NCBI GenBank assembly: GCA_002336735.1 | Contig: DDER01000018.1 | Coordinates: 1 to 5,815 of the forward strand | Source: Candidatus Saccharibacteria bacterium UBA1949 | GTDB lineage: Bacteria > Patescibacteriota > Saccharimonadia > Saccharimonadales > Saccharimonadaceae | Reading direction: 5' to 3' | Length of the DNA stretch: 5,815 nucleotides | In this document: in pieces, positions 1 through 5,490 of the stretch | Layout of the letters: each line of letters starts with the position of its first letter | Position numbering within the stretch: position 1 is the stretch's first letter | Made by a program: the position numbers and the translations under genes | The notes under the pieces: generated by a model | Told to the model about the DNA's origin: nothing | Database searches by the model: none | The model's input: only the letters and a program-made list of their open reading frames with translations

Positions 1-43
1 TCGGAACAGAGGGTCGTAGGTTCGAGTCCTTCCGGGTGTACCA
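1..43 (+). tRNA. 3' part of a tRNA, probably tRNA-Arg(UCG), cut by the window edge
   Basis: The T arm is seen at 16-32: 5-base stem strands GTAGG and CCTTC (one T-T mismatch) around the loop TTCGAGT. It is followed by the 7-base 3' acceptor strand CGGGTGT (33-39), discriminator A40 and an encoded CCA (41-43). Counting back with a 5-base variable loop (11-15) and a 5-base anticodon-stem strand (6-10) puts the anticodon at bases 1-3, TCG, followed by G37 and A38. That is the usual pattern of a bacterial arginine tRNA reading CGA. The D arm and 5' half are outside the window, so folding cannot be confirmed. The tRNA identity depends on the assumed variable-loop length. Confidence 0.85.
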
Positions 44-78
44 CATAAATAAGATCACGCAAGTGGTCTTATTTATGT
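43..78 (+). terminator. Intrinsic terminator hairpin directly after the tRNA
   Basis: A 16-base stem (43-58 with 63-78) has a single G-T wobble and closes on a GCAA loop (59-62), a GNRA-type tetraloop. The inner 6 base pairs (GATCAC with GTGGTC) are flanked by an A-rich 5' side and a T-rich 3' side (TTATTTAT), so the strand layout is that of an intrinsic terminator that could act in both directions. It starts at the last base of the tRNA CCA, so it probably ends the tRNA transcript and insulates the next promoter. Confidence 0.7.
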
Positions 79-87
79 ATGGGAGGA

Positions 88-96
88 TGGTATAAT
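88..96 (+). promoter_or_regulatory. Extended -10 promoter (TGgTATAAT) of the voltage-sensor-like gene
   Basis: TGGTATAAT is a perfect extended -10 element. No good -35 is seen at the usual distance, where the terminator stem lies, but extended -10 promoters can do without one. Transcription should start near 103-106. The ATG of the next gene is at 106, so the leader would be 0-3 bases long. Confidence 0.7.
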
Positions 97-105
97 ACGC
101 CTATC

Positions 106-510
106 ATGCGTAGTGCAAAAAACAAACAATATCTTCGTCGATTCTTATTCATAAAAGAAATCATCATGCTGACACTAGTCGCCGGCAGCCTCGCGCTACT
201 AGGTCTCGAACACCTAGAACGGCTCAGTCATGATCAGCTGTTGATGGTCGAGATATACGAGATAGTTGTCGCACTTATCTTTGCCGGTGAGTTTGTATTT
301 GAGTGGTATTTTGCACGCGACAGAGGACATTATATCAAATACCATTGGTTTTATTTACTGGCAGCCATTCCTATCCCGACCCAATCATTCGCAATATTGC
401 ACGGTGTTCGCGCGTTGAGGCTTCTCAAATTGCTCAAAATCTTTGCTCACTTGCGCTACGAATACAATACTTGGCTATTCGACAAGCAGGAGAGGACCGA
501 GGTATACTGA
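106..510 (+). CDS. Voltage-sensor-domain-like membrane protein lacking a pore domain
   Basis: This 134-residue protein has four hydrophobic segments laid out like S1-S4 of a voltage-gated cation channel: about 14-34, 46-69, 76-91 and 95-117. The fourth reads RALRLLKLLKIF, with R102, R105, K108 and K111 at every third position, the hallmark of an S4 voltage sensor. In S2, E52 and E62 lie ten residues apart, as do the acidic S2 residues of KvAP as I remember its sequence; the usual acidic residue in S3 is not evident (Y83 lies there). The protein ends about 17 residues after S4, so there is no S5, pore loop or S6 and no TVGYG filter. The start at 106 is preferred over an in-frame ATG at 79 because that codon lies upstream of the -10 box. 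murB begins 7 bases downstream and may be co-transcribed. The family resemblance is judged by eye; the function (proton pathway, sensor, or remnant of a channel) is unknown. Confidence 0.75.
   Translation: MRSAKNKQYLRRFLFIKEIIMLTLVAGSLALLGLEHLERLSHDQLLMVEIYEIVVALIFAGEFVFEWYFARDRGHYIKYHWFYLLAAIPIPTQSFAILHGVRALRLLKLLKIFAHLRYEYNTWLFDKQERTEVY
503..508 (+). promoter_or_regulatory. Possible -10 box (TATACT) for murB inside the end of the upstream gene
   Basis: TATACT lies 9 bases before the murB ATG at 518, the same spacing as the promoter of the gene before it. It overlaps the last codons of that gene. No clear -35 and no TG extension are seen, so it is weaker than the others. No Shine-Dalgarno sequence lies at a working distance from the ATG; the purine-rich stretch at 487-495 is too far away. 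Confidence 0.4.
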
Positions 511-517
511 TCATAGT

Positions 518-1564
518 ATGAACACTATTCCCAACTTATCGCTCGCTAATTACACCTCATTTCGTTGCGGAGGAGCCGCCGAAACTGCCGTATTCTTTGA
601 TACGATCAACTCCAACAGCAAAACAATCACCGCCCTTTCAAAACCACTCCATGTTCTCGGGTTTGGCAGCAACTCTCTCGTGTCTGACGCAGGGCTACCT
701 GGTACGACCCTAATACTGCGCACGGGGAGTATCGAGCGCCACGAGAATGTACTTGTCGCAGATGCTGGCGTGTGGTGGGATGATCTAGTCACGTATGCAA
801 TTGACCGGAGCCTCTGGGGACTTGAATTTACCAGTGCTATCCCGGGGAGTGTCGGTGCAGCGGTCGTCGGCAACATCGCAGCCTACGGAATGGCTGTCAG
901 CGACACGCTCGCATGGGTTGATGTCTTTGACACGACGAGCGGATCGACGGAGCGTTTAGCGGCTGATGCATTAGACCTCGAATACCGCATGTCCCGTCGA
1001 CTCCAGCATCACCGCGAACTCATCGTTATGCGAGCAGCATTTGCACTGTCTGATCGACCTACCAAGGATCTTGAATACGAATCAGCCGCAACTATTGCGA
1101 GAGAGAAATCGTACGATCTGTCGACACTCCAGGGTCGTCGTCAGACGATTATCGACGCACGTGCACGAGCTGGATCGCTCTGGGACTACCGTGATGATTG
1201 CGCCGCAAGAACCGCCGGATCGTTCTTTCGCAACCCGCTTGTCGATGCCGAAACTGCCGAGCGCATCATGGATTTCGATGAAACTGGCAAATCCCACGAG
1301 TTATTACGTACAATGAACCAGCTACATGGCGGTTCTAGCCGGCGGGTTTCAGCGGCTCTTGTCCTGCTTGCTGCTGGATTTTCACGCGGCCAAACATGGG
1401 GTGATGTCAGACTGCACCCTTCAAATCTTCTCAAAATCGAAAATATAGGTCATGCTTCCGCTCAAGAAATCTACACTGTTGCTCAAGAGATCATACTGAC
1501 AGTCAAAAAAAGATTGGATATTGATATTGAGCCGGAAGTACGCTTCCTGGGCTCATTCGCCTAG
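518..1564 (+). CDS. murB: UDP-N-acetylenolpyruvoylglucosamine reductase MurB (type I)
   Basis: MurB is the cytoplasmic FAD enzyme that reduces enolpyruvyl-UDP-GlcNAc to UDP-MurNAc with NADPH, the second committed step of peptidoglycan synthesis. The 348-residue protein matches the family length (342 in E. coli) and shows its motifs in order: FAD-binding GFGSN (48-52), GLEFTSAIPGSVGAA (101-115), NIAAYG (119-124), YR (156-157, equivalent to E. coli Arg159), AGSFFRNP (233-240) with Ser235 equivalent to the proton donor Ser229, and EPEVRF (338-343) with Glu340 equivalent to Glu325. All catalytic positions are therefore present. A longer reading frame begins at 443, but the homology starts at the ATG at 518, 7 bases after the upstream stop. 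The preceding step, MurA, is encoded at the right end of this window on a separate transcript. Confidence 0.97.
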   Translation: MNTIPNLSLANYTSFRCGGAAETAVFFDTINSNSKTITALSKPLHVLGFGSNSLVSDAGLPGTTLILRTGSIERHENVLVADAGVWWDDLVTYAIDRSLWGLEFTSAIPGSVGAAVVGNIAAYGMAVSDTLAWVDVFDTTSGSTERLAADALDLEYRMSRRLQHHRELIVMRAAFALSDRPTKDLEYESAATIAREKSYDLSTLQGRRQTIIDARARAGSLWDYRDDCAARTAGSFFRNPLVDAETAERIMDFDETGKSHELLRTMNQLHGGSSRRVSAALVLLAAGFSRGQTWGDVRLHPSNLLKIENIGHASAQEIYTVAQEIILTVKKRLDIDIEPEVRFLGSFA

Positions 1565-1571
1565 CTATTGC

Positions 1572-1600
1572 TTGCATATCATGCGAAAACAGCTTATGCT
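1572..1600 (+). promoter_or_regulatory. Promoter of the minor-pilin operon (TTGCAT-17-TATGCT)
   Basis: TTGCAT (1572-1577) and TATGCT (1595-1600) are separated by exactly 17 bases and begin 7 bases after the murB stop. The start point predicted 7 bases past the -10 falls on A1607, the first base of the pilin ATG, so the mRNA would be leaderless. Each hexamer is only a partial match to consensus; the spacing and position give most of the support. Confidence 0.5.
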
Positions 1601-1606
1601 AAATCT

Positions 1607-2158
1607 ATGACTACTCGTATGGGCTTCACTCTGGTCGAGCTCATGATTGCAATCGCTATCATGACCATTTTACTCTTGATGGGCCTGCTCAACCTCACCA
1701 ATACTGAAGCGCCCGCCCGTGATGAAGAGCGCAAGACAGATGCAACCAACATCAGCATGGCACTAGAGCGTATCTATGAGTCGGGCAATCCTCGCTACTC
1801 CCTGAGCGCAGGCCGCTATCCATCAACAGGTGAGCTAAATACCGCTATCGCCAATGGTACACTTGACAATGATTTTTTGCTTGAAGCCAATAAGACTGAC
1901 TTCTACTACAGTTTTAATAAGGATCAGCGCTCTCTGATACTGAAGACCGGTAGCAACATAGATACGATACCCTCTATCACTAACTTGCAGATTATGTATG
2001 AACCCATCTATCGGACGACTAGTGGTGGCTGGGAGTTGTGCACGCTCAGTACCCAAGATTGTCGACGATATAACCTCTACTATTTGCTCGAACGTAAAGA
2101 TCCTGGCGCAACGACTGGACCATTTGTCAAAACTATCCGGAGCACCATGCAGCAATGA
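1607..2158 (+). CDS. Type IV prepilin-like protein, minor pilin candidate 1
   Basis: The 183-residue protein opens with a short basic leader, MTTRMG, and a class III signal: cleavage between G6 and F7, FTLVE with Glu at mature position 5 (E11), then a hydrophobic helix to about residue 32. Prepilin peptidase should cleave and methylate it so that the helix packs into the pilus core. The soluble domain has only two cysteines, C145 and C152, close enough for a small disulfide loop near the C-terminus. The start at 1607 gives a normal short leader and fits the promoter just upstream; longer in-frame starts from 1570 would overlap that promoter. The stop overlaps the next ATG in an ATGA, typical of translational coupling. 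The exact pilin subtype is not recognised. The first gene of a three-gene overlapping set. Confidence 0.88.
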   Translation: MTTRMGFTLVELMIAIAIMTILLLMGLLNLTNTEAPARDEERKTDATNISMALERIYESGNPRYSLSAGRYPSTGELNTAIANGTLDNDFLLEANKTDFYYSFNKDQRSLILKTGSNIDTIPSITNLQIMYEPIYRTTSGGWELCTLSTQDCRRYNLYYLLERKDPGATTGPFVKTIRSTMQQ

Positions 2159-2526
2159 TCGCACGGCCAAAAGCAATAAGTGATGGGTTTACGGCAGTCG
2201 AGTTGCTTGTGACATTATTTATAGGATTGATTTTTATTATTTTGGCGCATCAAATCTACATCGTTGGCGTACGTGACAGTGCAGCTATTAGACAGCGAGT
2301 ACAAGCGAGCAACTATGCCTACAATGCCATCCAGACACACCCTATACCTCGACCGTGTACGGCATCTACCTATGCACCTGTTGCCATACCTAGCGGTAAC
2401 AATGTTCCCCCAGGATCAACCATAGCCTTTGAGCTTGCCTGCCCCTACGGCAACGATGGACTCACTCGTATTACAGCAATCATTAGGTACAAGGAAACTA
2501 CCCTGACACATGCGTACATTAAATAG
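2155..2526 (+). CDS. Small type IV prepilin-like protein, minor pilin candidate 2
   Basis: The 123-residue protein has an 11-residue leader ending in G11, then F12-T-A-V-E16 and a strongly hydrophobic helix to about residue 38, the type IV prepilin layout with Glu at mature position 5. The remaining 85 residues are rich in Pro and Ala and hold two cysteines, C68 and C96. It starts inside the stop of the previous gene (ATGA) and its last 17 bases overlap the next gene, so the three are almost certainly one operon. No Shine-Dalgarno sequence precedes it, in line with coupling to upstream translation. Its small size and second place in the set suggest a minor pilin or pseudopilin of the initiating complex; that role is inference from position. 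Confidence 0.85.
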   Translation: MIARPKAISDGFTAVELLVTLFIGLIFIILAHQIYIVGVRDSAAIRQRVQASNYAYNAIQTHPIPRPCTASTYAPVAIPSGNNVPPGSTIAFELACPYGNDGLTRITAIIRYKETTLTHAYIK

Positions 2527-3370
2527 TAGCGCCGCCGACCGAGATACCCCAGGGTTTACCCTCGTGGAGATGCTTGTGATTGCGCCAGTGATGATACTCA
2601 TCATCGCCGCATTTATCACATTTATTGTAGGTGTCGTGGGTGAAATGCTCGTAACGAGTGAGTATAATCGTCTCACTCTTGAGACAAGTACAGCGCTCGC
2701 TCAAGCGCAGCAGGATGTCCACTGGAGCGTACAGCTTCTCGATAGCACTGGCCCTGTCCCCAGCCCACAGGGTAGAGACAGCACGGCGACTCCCTTTAAT
2801 GCTAGCGTGACTGATCAAGGCGCCAACAATACCCTTGTCACCTCACAGTTTGCTACTAACAAAAAATACGAAGATCTATCCCGCGAACTTATTCTCTACG
2901 CCAATACCCCGACATATGGATTAGCCTGTACGTCACCAAGTATCAAAAATAATAAAGCCTTTCAGCATCAAGTAGTGTACTTCTTACAGCAAAACGCAGG
3001 TACCAGTCCTACCACATATACGTTGTGGCGCCGTACAATTATCCCTCCCTATATTGTTCCTGCTAATCTAGCTCAACCATCAACCGCACTCAATGCCGTC
3101 TGCCAAACCCCCTATCAGCTCAATACTTGCGCCCTAGACAAGACTGCATCGATCTGTGCTGCCAAGGATATGAAGCTCATGACCAAAGTGTCTAAATTTA
3201 GAGCATATTATTACCTAACACCCGACGACATCACGCCCATCACTAACCCAAGTCTCATTCCCAGCGCAAGGGCTGTTACTCTCTTGCTTGAATCTATCTC
3301 AAGTGTTGCTGGTCGCGAGATCAAACATGTAACCTCTCTCCGTATCGATATCATGACAGCATCGTGGTAA
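2510..3370 (+). CDS. Large prepilin-like protein, PilW/GspJ-like, minor pilin candidate 3
   Basis: The 286-residue protein has a 15-residue leader, cleavage at G15|F16, FTLVE with E20 at mature position 5, and a hydrophobic helix to about residue 44. The helix contains a proline (P26) at mature position 11. The large soluble domain has four cysteines (C140, C198, C207, C216) and a VVYFLQ ... YTLWRR stretch (155-175) resembling the strand pattern of PilW and GspJ minor pilins. That similarity is seen by eye only and is not proof of family membership. The start overlaps the previous gene by 17 bases in another frame. There is no terminator before the next pilin gene, but that gene has its own promoter, so this one probably closes the minor-pilin operon while allowing read-through. 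Confidence 0.87.
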   Translation: MRTLNSSAADRDTPGFTLVEMLVIAPVMILIIAAFITFIVGVVGEMLVTSEYNRLTLETSTALAQAQQDVHWSVQLLDSTGPVPSPQGRDSTATPFNASVTDQGANNTLVTSQFATNKKYEDLSRELILYANTPTYGLACTSPSIKNNKAFQHQVVYFLQQNAGTSPTTYTLWRRTIIPPYIVPANLAQPSTALNAVCQTPYQLNTCALDKTASICAAKDMKLMTKVSKFRAYYYLTPDDITPITNPSLIPSARAVTLLLESISSVAGREIKHVTSLRIDIMTASW

Positions 3371-3382
3371 TACAATAAAAGC

Positions 3383-3411
3383 TTGTGTTTATATCGTTAA
3401 CGTAGTATTAT
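3383..3411 (+). promoter_or_regulatory. Promoter of the major-pilin-like gene (TTGTGT-17-TATTAT)
   Basis: TTGTGT (3383-3388) and TATTAT (3406-3411, five of six consensus bases) are separated by 17 bases. The predicted start near 3418 gives a leader of about 32 bases, long enough to hold the ribosome binding site of the pilin gene. This fits a gene that must be expressed more strongly than the three pilin genes upstream. Confidence 0.55.
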
Positions 3412-3436
3412 CAGGAGGTAGAAAACATCATTAATT

Positions 3437-3442
3437 AGGGGG
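3437..3442 (+). promoter_or_regulatory. Ribosome binding site of the major-pilin-like gene
   Basis: AGGGGG lies 7 bases before the ATG at 3450, a normal spacing, and fixes that start. A better Shine-Dalgarno match, AGGAGGT, lies further up at 3413-3419, too far to serve this ATG. No other gene on the plus strand in this window has a clear ribosome binding site. Confidence 0.65.
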
Positions 3443-3449
3443 CTATAAA

Positions 3450-3935
3450 ATGACTCTATCGAATATCAACACTAAAGAACGCGGTTTCACGATCGTCGAG
3501 CTCTTGATCGTCATCGTGGTTATCGCCATCCTGGCAGCTATCACCATCGTTGCGTATAACGGTATCCAGAACCGCGCGAAGCTCGCTCAGTATCAATCTG
3601 ATGCAAGCGGTATTGTCAAGGTTGCGGAAGCAGCAAATGCCCGTGAGGATTCACCAGGCTACCCTGCTAATGCTGCTGCGTTCACCGCAACAGGAGTTGA
3701 TGCTAAATTACCACAGAATGTCCTTGTAGCGGCGACCGCCGGCGCGGCGACCGAGAATAGCACTGGCGCAAACGGATCTCCCACGATCGCAAGTAGCGTC
3801 AAAACTTACAAATGGGTCACTTGCGGAACTGCACCGAACATCACTGGCATAAGGGTCTACTATATGGACCCAACCAAAGGCGGTGATACGGCTGCAGGCA
3901 ATCTTAAATCGGCTATCGCTGGGACAGGTTGTTGA
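3450..3935 (+). CDS. Type IV pilin, probable major subunit
   Basis: The 161-residue protein is a classical type IV pilin: leader of 12 residues ending R11-G12, cleavage before F13, FTIVE with E17 at mature position 5, then the helix LLIVIVVIAILAAITIVAY and the N1-alpha continuation NGIQNRAKLAQYQ. The soluble part is short and rich in Ala, Gly and Thr. Its only cysteines are C125 (VTCG) and the very last residue C161, which would close a C-terminal disulfide loop as in many major pilins. Size, its own promoter, a proper ribosome binding site and a strong terminator immediately downstream all suggest high expression as a single-gene unit, and hence the main filament subunit. In Saccharibacteria such pili are linked to twitching and host contact. 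No assembly ATPase, platform protein or peptidase is encoded in the window. Confidence 0.92.
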   Translation: MTLSNINTKERGFTIVELLIVIVVIAILAAITIVAYNGIQNRAKLAQYQSDASGIVKVAEAANAREDSPGYPANAAAFTATGVDAKLPQNVLVAATAGAATENSTGANGSPTIASSVKTYKWVTCGTAPNITGIRVYYMDPTKGGDTAAGNLKSAIAGTGC

Positions 3936-3965
3936 TCTAAGCACAGTCTAGTAGTCTATATCTAT

Positions 3966-4006
3966 GCAATAGCTCGGATCACTCCGAGCTATTGCTATTT
4001 ATTATT
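3966..4006 (+). terminator. Strong intrinsic terminator after the major-pilin-like gene
   Basis: A perfect 13-base-pair stem (3966-3978 with 3983-3995, strands GCAATAGCTCGGA and TCCGAGCTATTGC) closes on the loop TCAC and is followed by the T-rich tail TATTTATTATT. It starts 30 bases after the pilin stop. It lies between convergent genes and could also affect glyA transcripts coming from the right, although the minus-strand sequence beyond the hairpin is not T-rich. Confidence 0.88.
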
Positions 4007-4071
4007 AAAAAGCAAGGCCTTTACTACTAGTATCATCGTGTTAGCCGGTACATCCTGCGACTCGTATGGCT

Positions 4072-5337
4072 TTAAGAGTCTGGCGTCTTCAGCTTGGCGA
4101 CGAGCGCGCTCACGTCTTTTTTGATCGCTGTGAGTGCGTTTGGCTGGTCAACAACTCGGCGTATTATCTCAGCGAGTTCGATCATGTGCTCCTCGGTGGC
4201 TCCGCGTGTCGTGATGGCTGGCGTACCGAGGCGTATACCACTTGGTTTGAACGGCGGTAGCGGATCGTTCGGTACACTATTGGCATTGAGCGTGAGACCC
4301 ACGGCATCGAGACGACGCTCAACTTCTTTGCCATCAATTCCGAAGCTGCGATAGACATCAGCGAGTATCAAATGATTGTCTGTACCGCCACCCACTAGGA
4401 AGAACCCGTGTTTCTTCAATTCTTCAGCGAGTACATGAGCGTTCTTGATGATTTGTTCTGCGTACTGGCGAAACTCAGGCTGCATGGCTTCGTGAAATGC
4501 CACCGCTTTGGCAGCGATCACATGCATATGCGGACCGCCCTGCGTGCCCGGAAACACCGCACGATCGATAAGCGTGGGAATATTCTCGATAGTTTTTTCG
4601 GGTGCCTTGAGCGGGCTTGAGACGTTGCCCCGCGATAGTATCATACCGCCGCGCGGCCCGCGAAGCGTCTTGTGGGTCGTGGTGGTGATGACATGGAATC
4701 CGTAGTCAAATGGATTTTTGACGACGCCAGCCGCAATTAGCCCAGCAATATGCGCCATATCGGCGACTAGCAGTGCGCCGACTTCCTCGCCAATTTCGGC
4801 AAATTTTTGGTAGTCAAGCTCTCTAGGATATGCACTAAATCCTGCCATGATAAGTTTTGGCCGATGCGTAAGCGCCAAGGCGCGTAGCTCATCATAGTCG
4901 ATTTCCCCTGTCTCGATATTTTTGACACCATAGGGGACAAAATTATACAGATGCGCACTGCGCGTCACCGGCGCCCCGTGCGTCAGATGCCCGCCGTGGC
5001 TCAAATTCATAGCGAGTACAGCGTCACCAGGCTCAAGCCATGCGTAGTAGACCGCTTCATTGGCTGGCGCTCCGCTGTGCGGCTGGACATTAGCATGATC
5101 AGCCTTGAATAACAGCTTGGCGCGATCGATAGCGAGCTGCTCGACTGCATCGGTATTGTCTTGGCCTCCGTAGTAGCGTTTCGTCGGATAGCCTTCTGAG
5201 TATTTGTTGGTAAAGACGCTACCCATCGCATTGAGCACATCGCGACTGACATAATTTTCGCTTGGGATGAGCTCGATGCCTTCGGCCTGACGTTTCACTT
5301 CTTGCGCTATAAGTTGGCGCACTTCATCATCAATCAT
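4072..5337 (-). CDS. glyA: Serine hydroxymethyltransferase GlyA
   Basis: SHMT is the cytoplasmic PLP enzyme that interconverts serine plus tetrahydrofolate with glycine plus 5,10-methylene-tetrahydrofolate, the main one-carbon source. The 421-residue protein has the family length (417 in E. coli) and its motifs in order: IELIPSENYVS (21-31), YPTKRYYGG (50-58, Thr where Gly is common), HSGAPANEAVY (87-97), LSHGGHLTHG (112-121), GFSAYPRE (166-173), DMAHIAGL (193-200, with the PLP-contacting Asp193 and His196), TTTTHKTLRGPRGG (218-231, with K223 as the Schiff-base lysine), FPGTQGGPH and SGIRLGTPAITTRG near the C-terminus. It looks intact and active. A GTG 33 bases upstream is in frame, but that extension would contain the ribosome binding site, so the ATG at 5337 is the start. 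It converges on the pilin gene and diverges from the HTH-MurA gene. Confidence 0.97.
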   Translation of the reverse strand: MIDDEVRQLIAQEVKRQAEGIELIPSENYVSRDVLNAMGSVFTNKYSEGYPTKRYYGGQDNTDAVEQLAIDRAKLLFKADHANVQPHSGAPANEAVYYAWLEPGDAVLAMNLSHGGHLTHGAPVTRSAHLYNFVPYGVKNIETGEIDYDELRALALTHRPKLIMAGFSAYPRELDYQKFAEIGEEVGALLVADMAHIAGLIAAGVVKNPFDYGFHVITTTTHKTLRGPRGGMILSRGNVSSPLKAPEKTIENIPTLIDRAVFPGTQGGPHMHVIAAKAVAFHEAMQPEFRQYAEQIIKNAHVLAEELKKHGFFLVGGGTDNHLILADVYRSFGIDGKEVERRLDAVGLTLNANSVPNDPLPPFKPSGIRLGTPAITTRGATEEHMIELAEIIRRVVDQPNALTAIKKDVSALVAKLKTPDS

Positions 5338-5340
5338 AAT

Positions 5341-5347
5341 TCCTCCT
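5341..5347 (-). promoter_or_regulatory. Ribosome binding site of glyA
   Basis: On the minus strand AGGAGGA lies just before the ATG at 5337, with 4 bases between AGGAGG and ATT-ATG. It is the strongest Shine-Dalgarno match next to a start in the window and decides against the upstream GTG at 5370. Confidence 0.85.
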
Positions 5348-5390
5348 AAAATAATTTCCGTCACTCTCACTGGATAAATAGAAGCTCTAG

Positions 5391-5479
5391 ATCATAGATA
5401 TATTATACACGACCCTGCACAATTTCTCCTGCCGCCGGCATATCACGCAGAATTTTAAGCAAATTATATCGTCTATGAT
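5391..5479. repeat. 8-bp inverted repeat shared by the divergent glyA and HTH-murA promoters
   Basis: ATCATAGA (5391-5398) and its reverse complement TCTATGAT (5472-5479) lie one in each promoter, in the same orientation relative to transcription. The left copy covers the predicted glyA start point; the right copy overlaps the first base of the murA -10 and its TG extension. They could be binding sites for a common regulator. Both copies are in A/T-rich DNA, so chance is a real alternative. Confidence 0.35.
5402..5407 (-). promoter_or_regulatory. -10 box (TATAAT) of the glyA promoter
   Basis: A consensus TATAAT is read on the minus strand. A start point near 5395 would give glyA a leader of roughly 58 bases. 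No convincing -35 is seen at 16-18 bases. The leader is too short and shows no fold that I would call a glycine or folate riboswitch. Confidence 0.5.
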
Positions 5480-5484
5480 ATAAT
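5476..5484 (+). promoter_or_regulatory. Extended -10 promoter (TGaTATAAT) of the HTH-MurA gene
   Basis: TGATATAAT is a perfect extended -10 element ending 6 bases before the ATG at 5491. The usual 7-base distance places the start point on the A of the ATG, so the mRNA should be leaderless. The bases before the ATG contain no Shine-Dalgarno sequence, which agrees. Confidence 0.75.
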
Positions 5485-5490
5485 CTATCC

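Noticed and set aside
79..105. Earlier ATG at 79 for the voltage-sensor-like protein
   Set aside because: It lies upstream of the TGGTATAAT box, within the last base of the terminator hairpin, with no ribosome site; the ATG at 106 fits the promoter.
443..517. N-terminal extension of MurB starting at the ATG at 443
   Set aside because: It overlaps the upstream gene by 68 bases, has no resemblance to MurB, and the family homology starts right after the ATG at 518.
1082..1434. Minus-strand frames inside murB
   Set aside because: Low-complexity, Arg/Ser-rich antisense shadows of a well-supported gene, with no start signals.
4007..4071. A separate glyA terminator or small RNA between the pilin terminator and the glyA stop
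   Set aside because: Only the palindrome AAGGCCTT and a weak four-base stem before a short T run on the minus strand are seen, too little to call; nothing else stands out there.
4094..4705. Plus-strand open frames opposite glyA
   Set aside because: They mirror the glyA codon pattern and have no ribosome sites or recognisable protein features.
5338..5370. GTG at 5370 as the glyA start
   Set aside because: The added 11 codons would be encoded by the ribosome binding site region, and SHMT homology begins at the ATG at 5337.
5338..5400. Riboswitch in the glyA leader
   Set aside because: The leader is about 58 bases and shows no conserved glycine or tetrahydrofolate riboswitch core or expression-platform hairpin.
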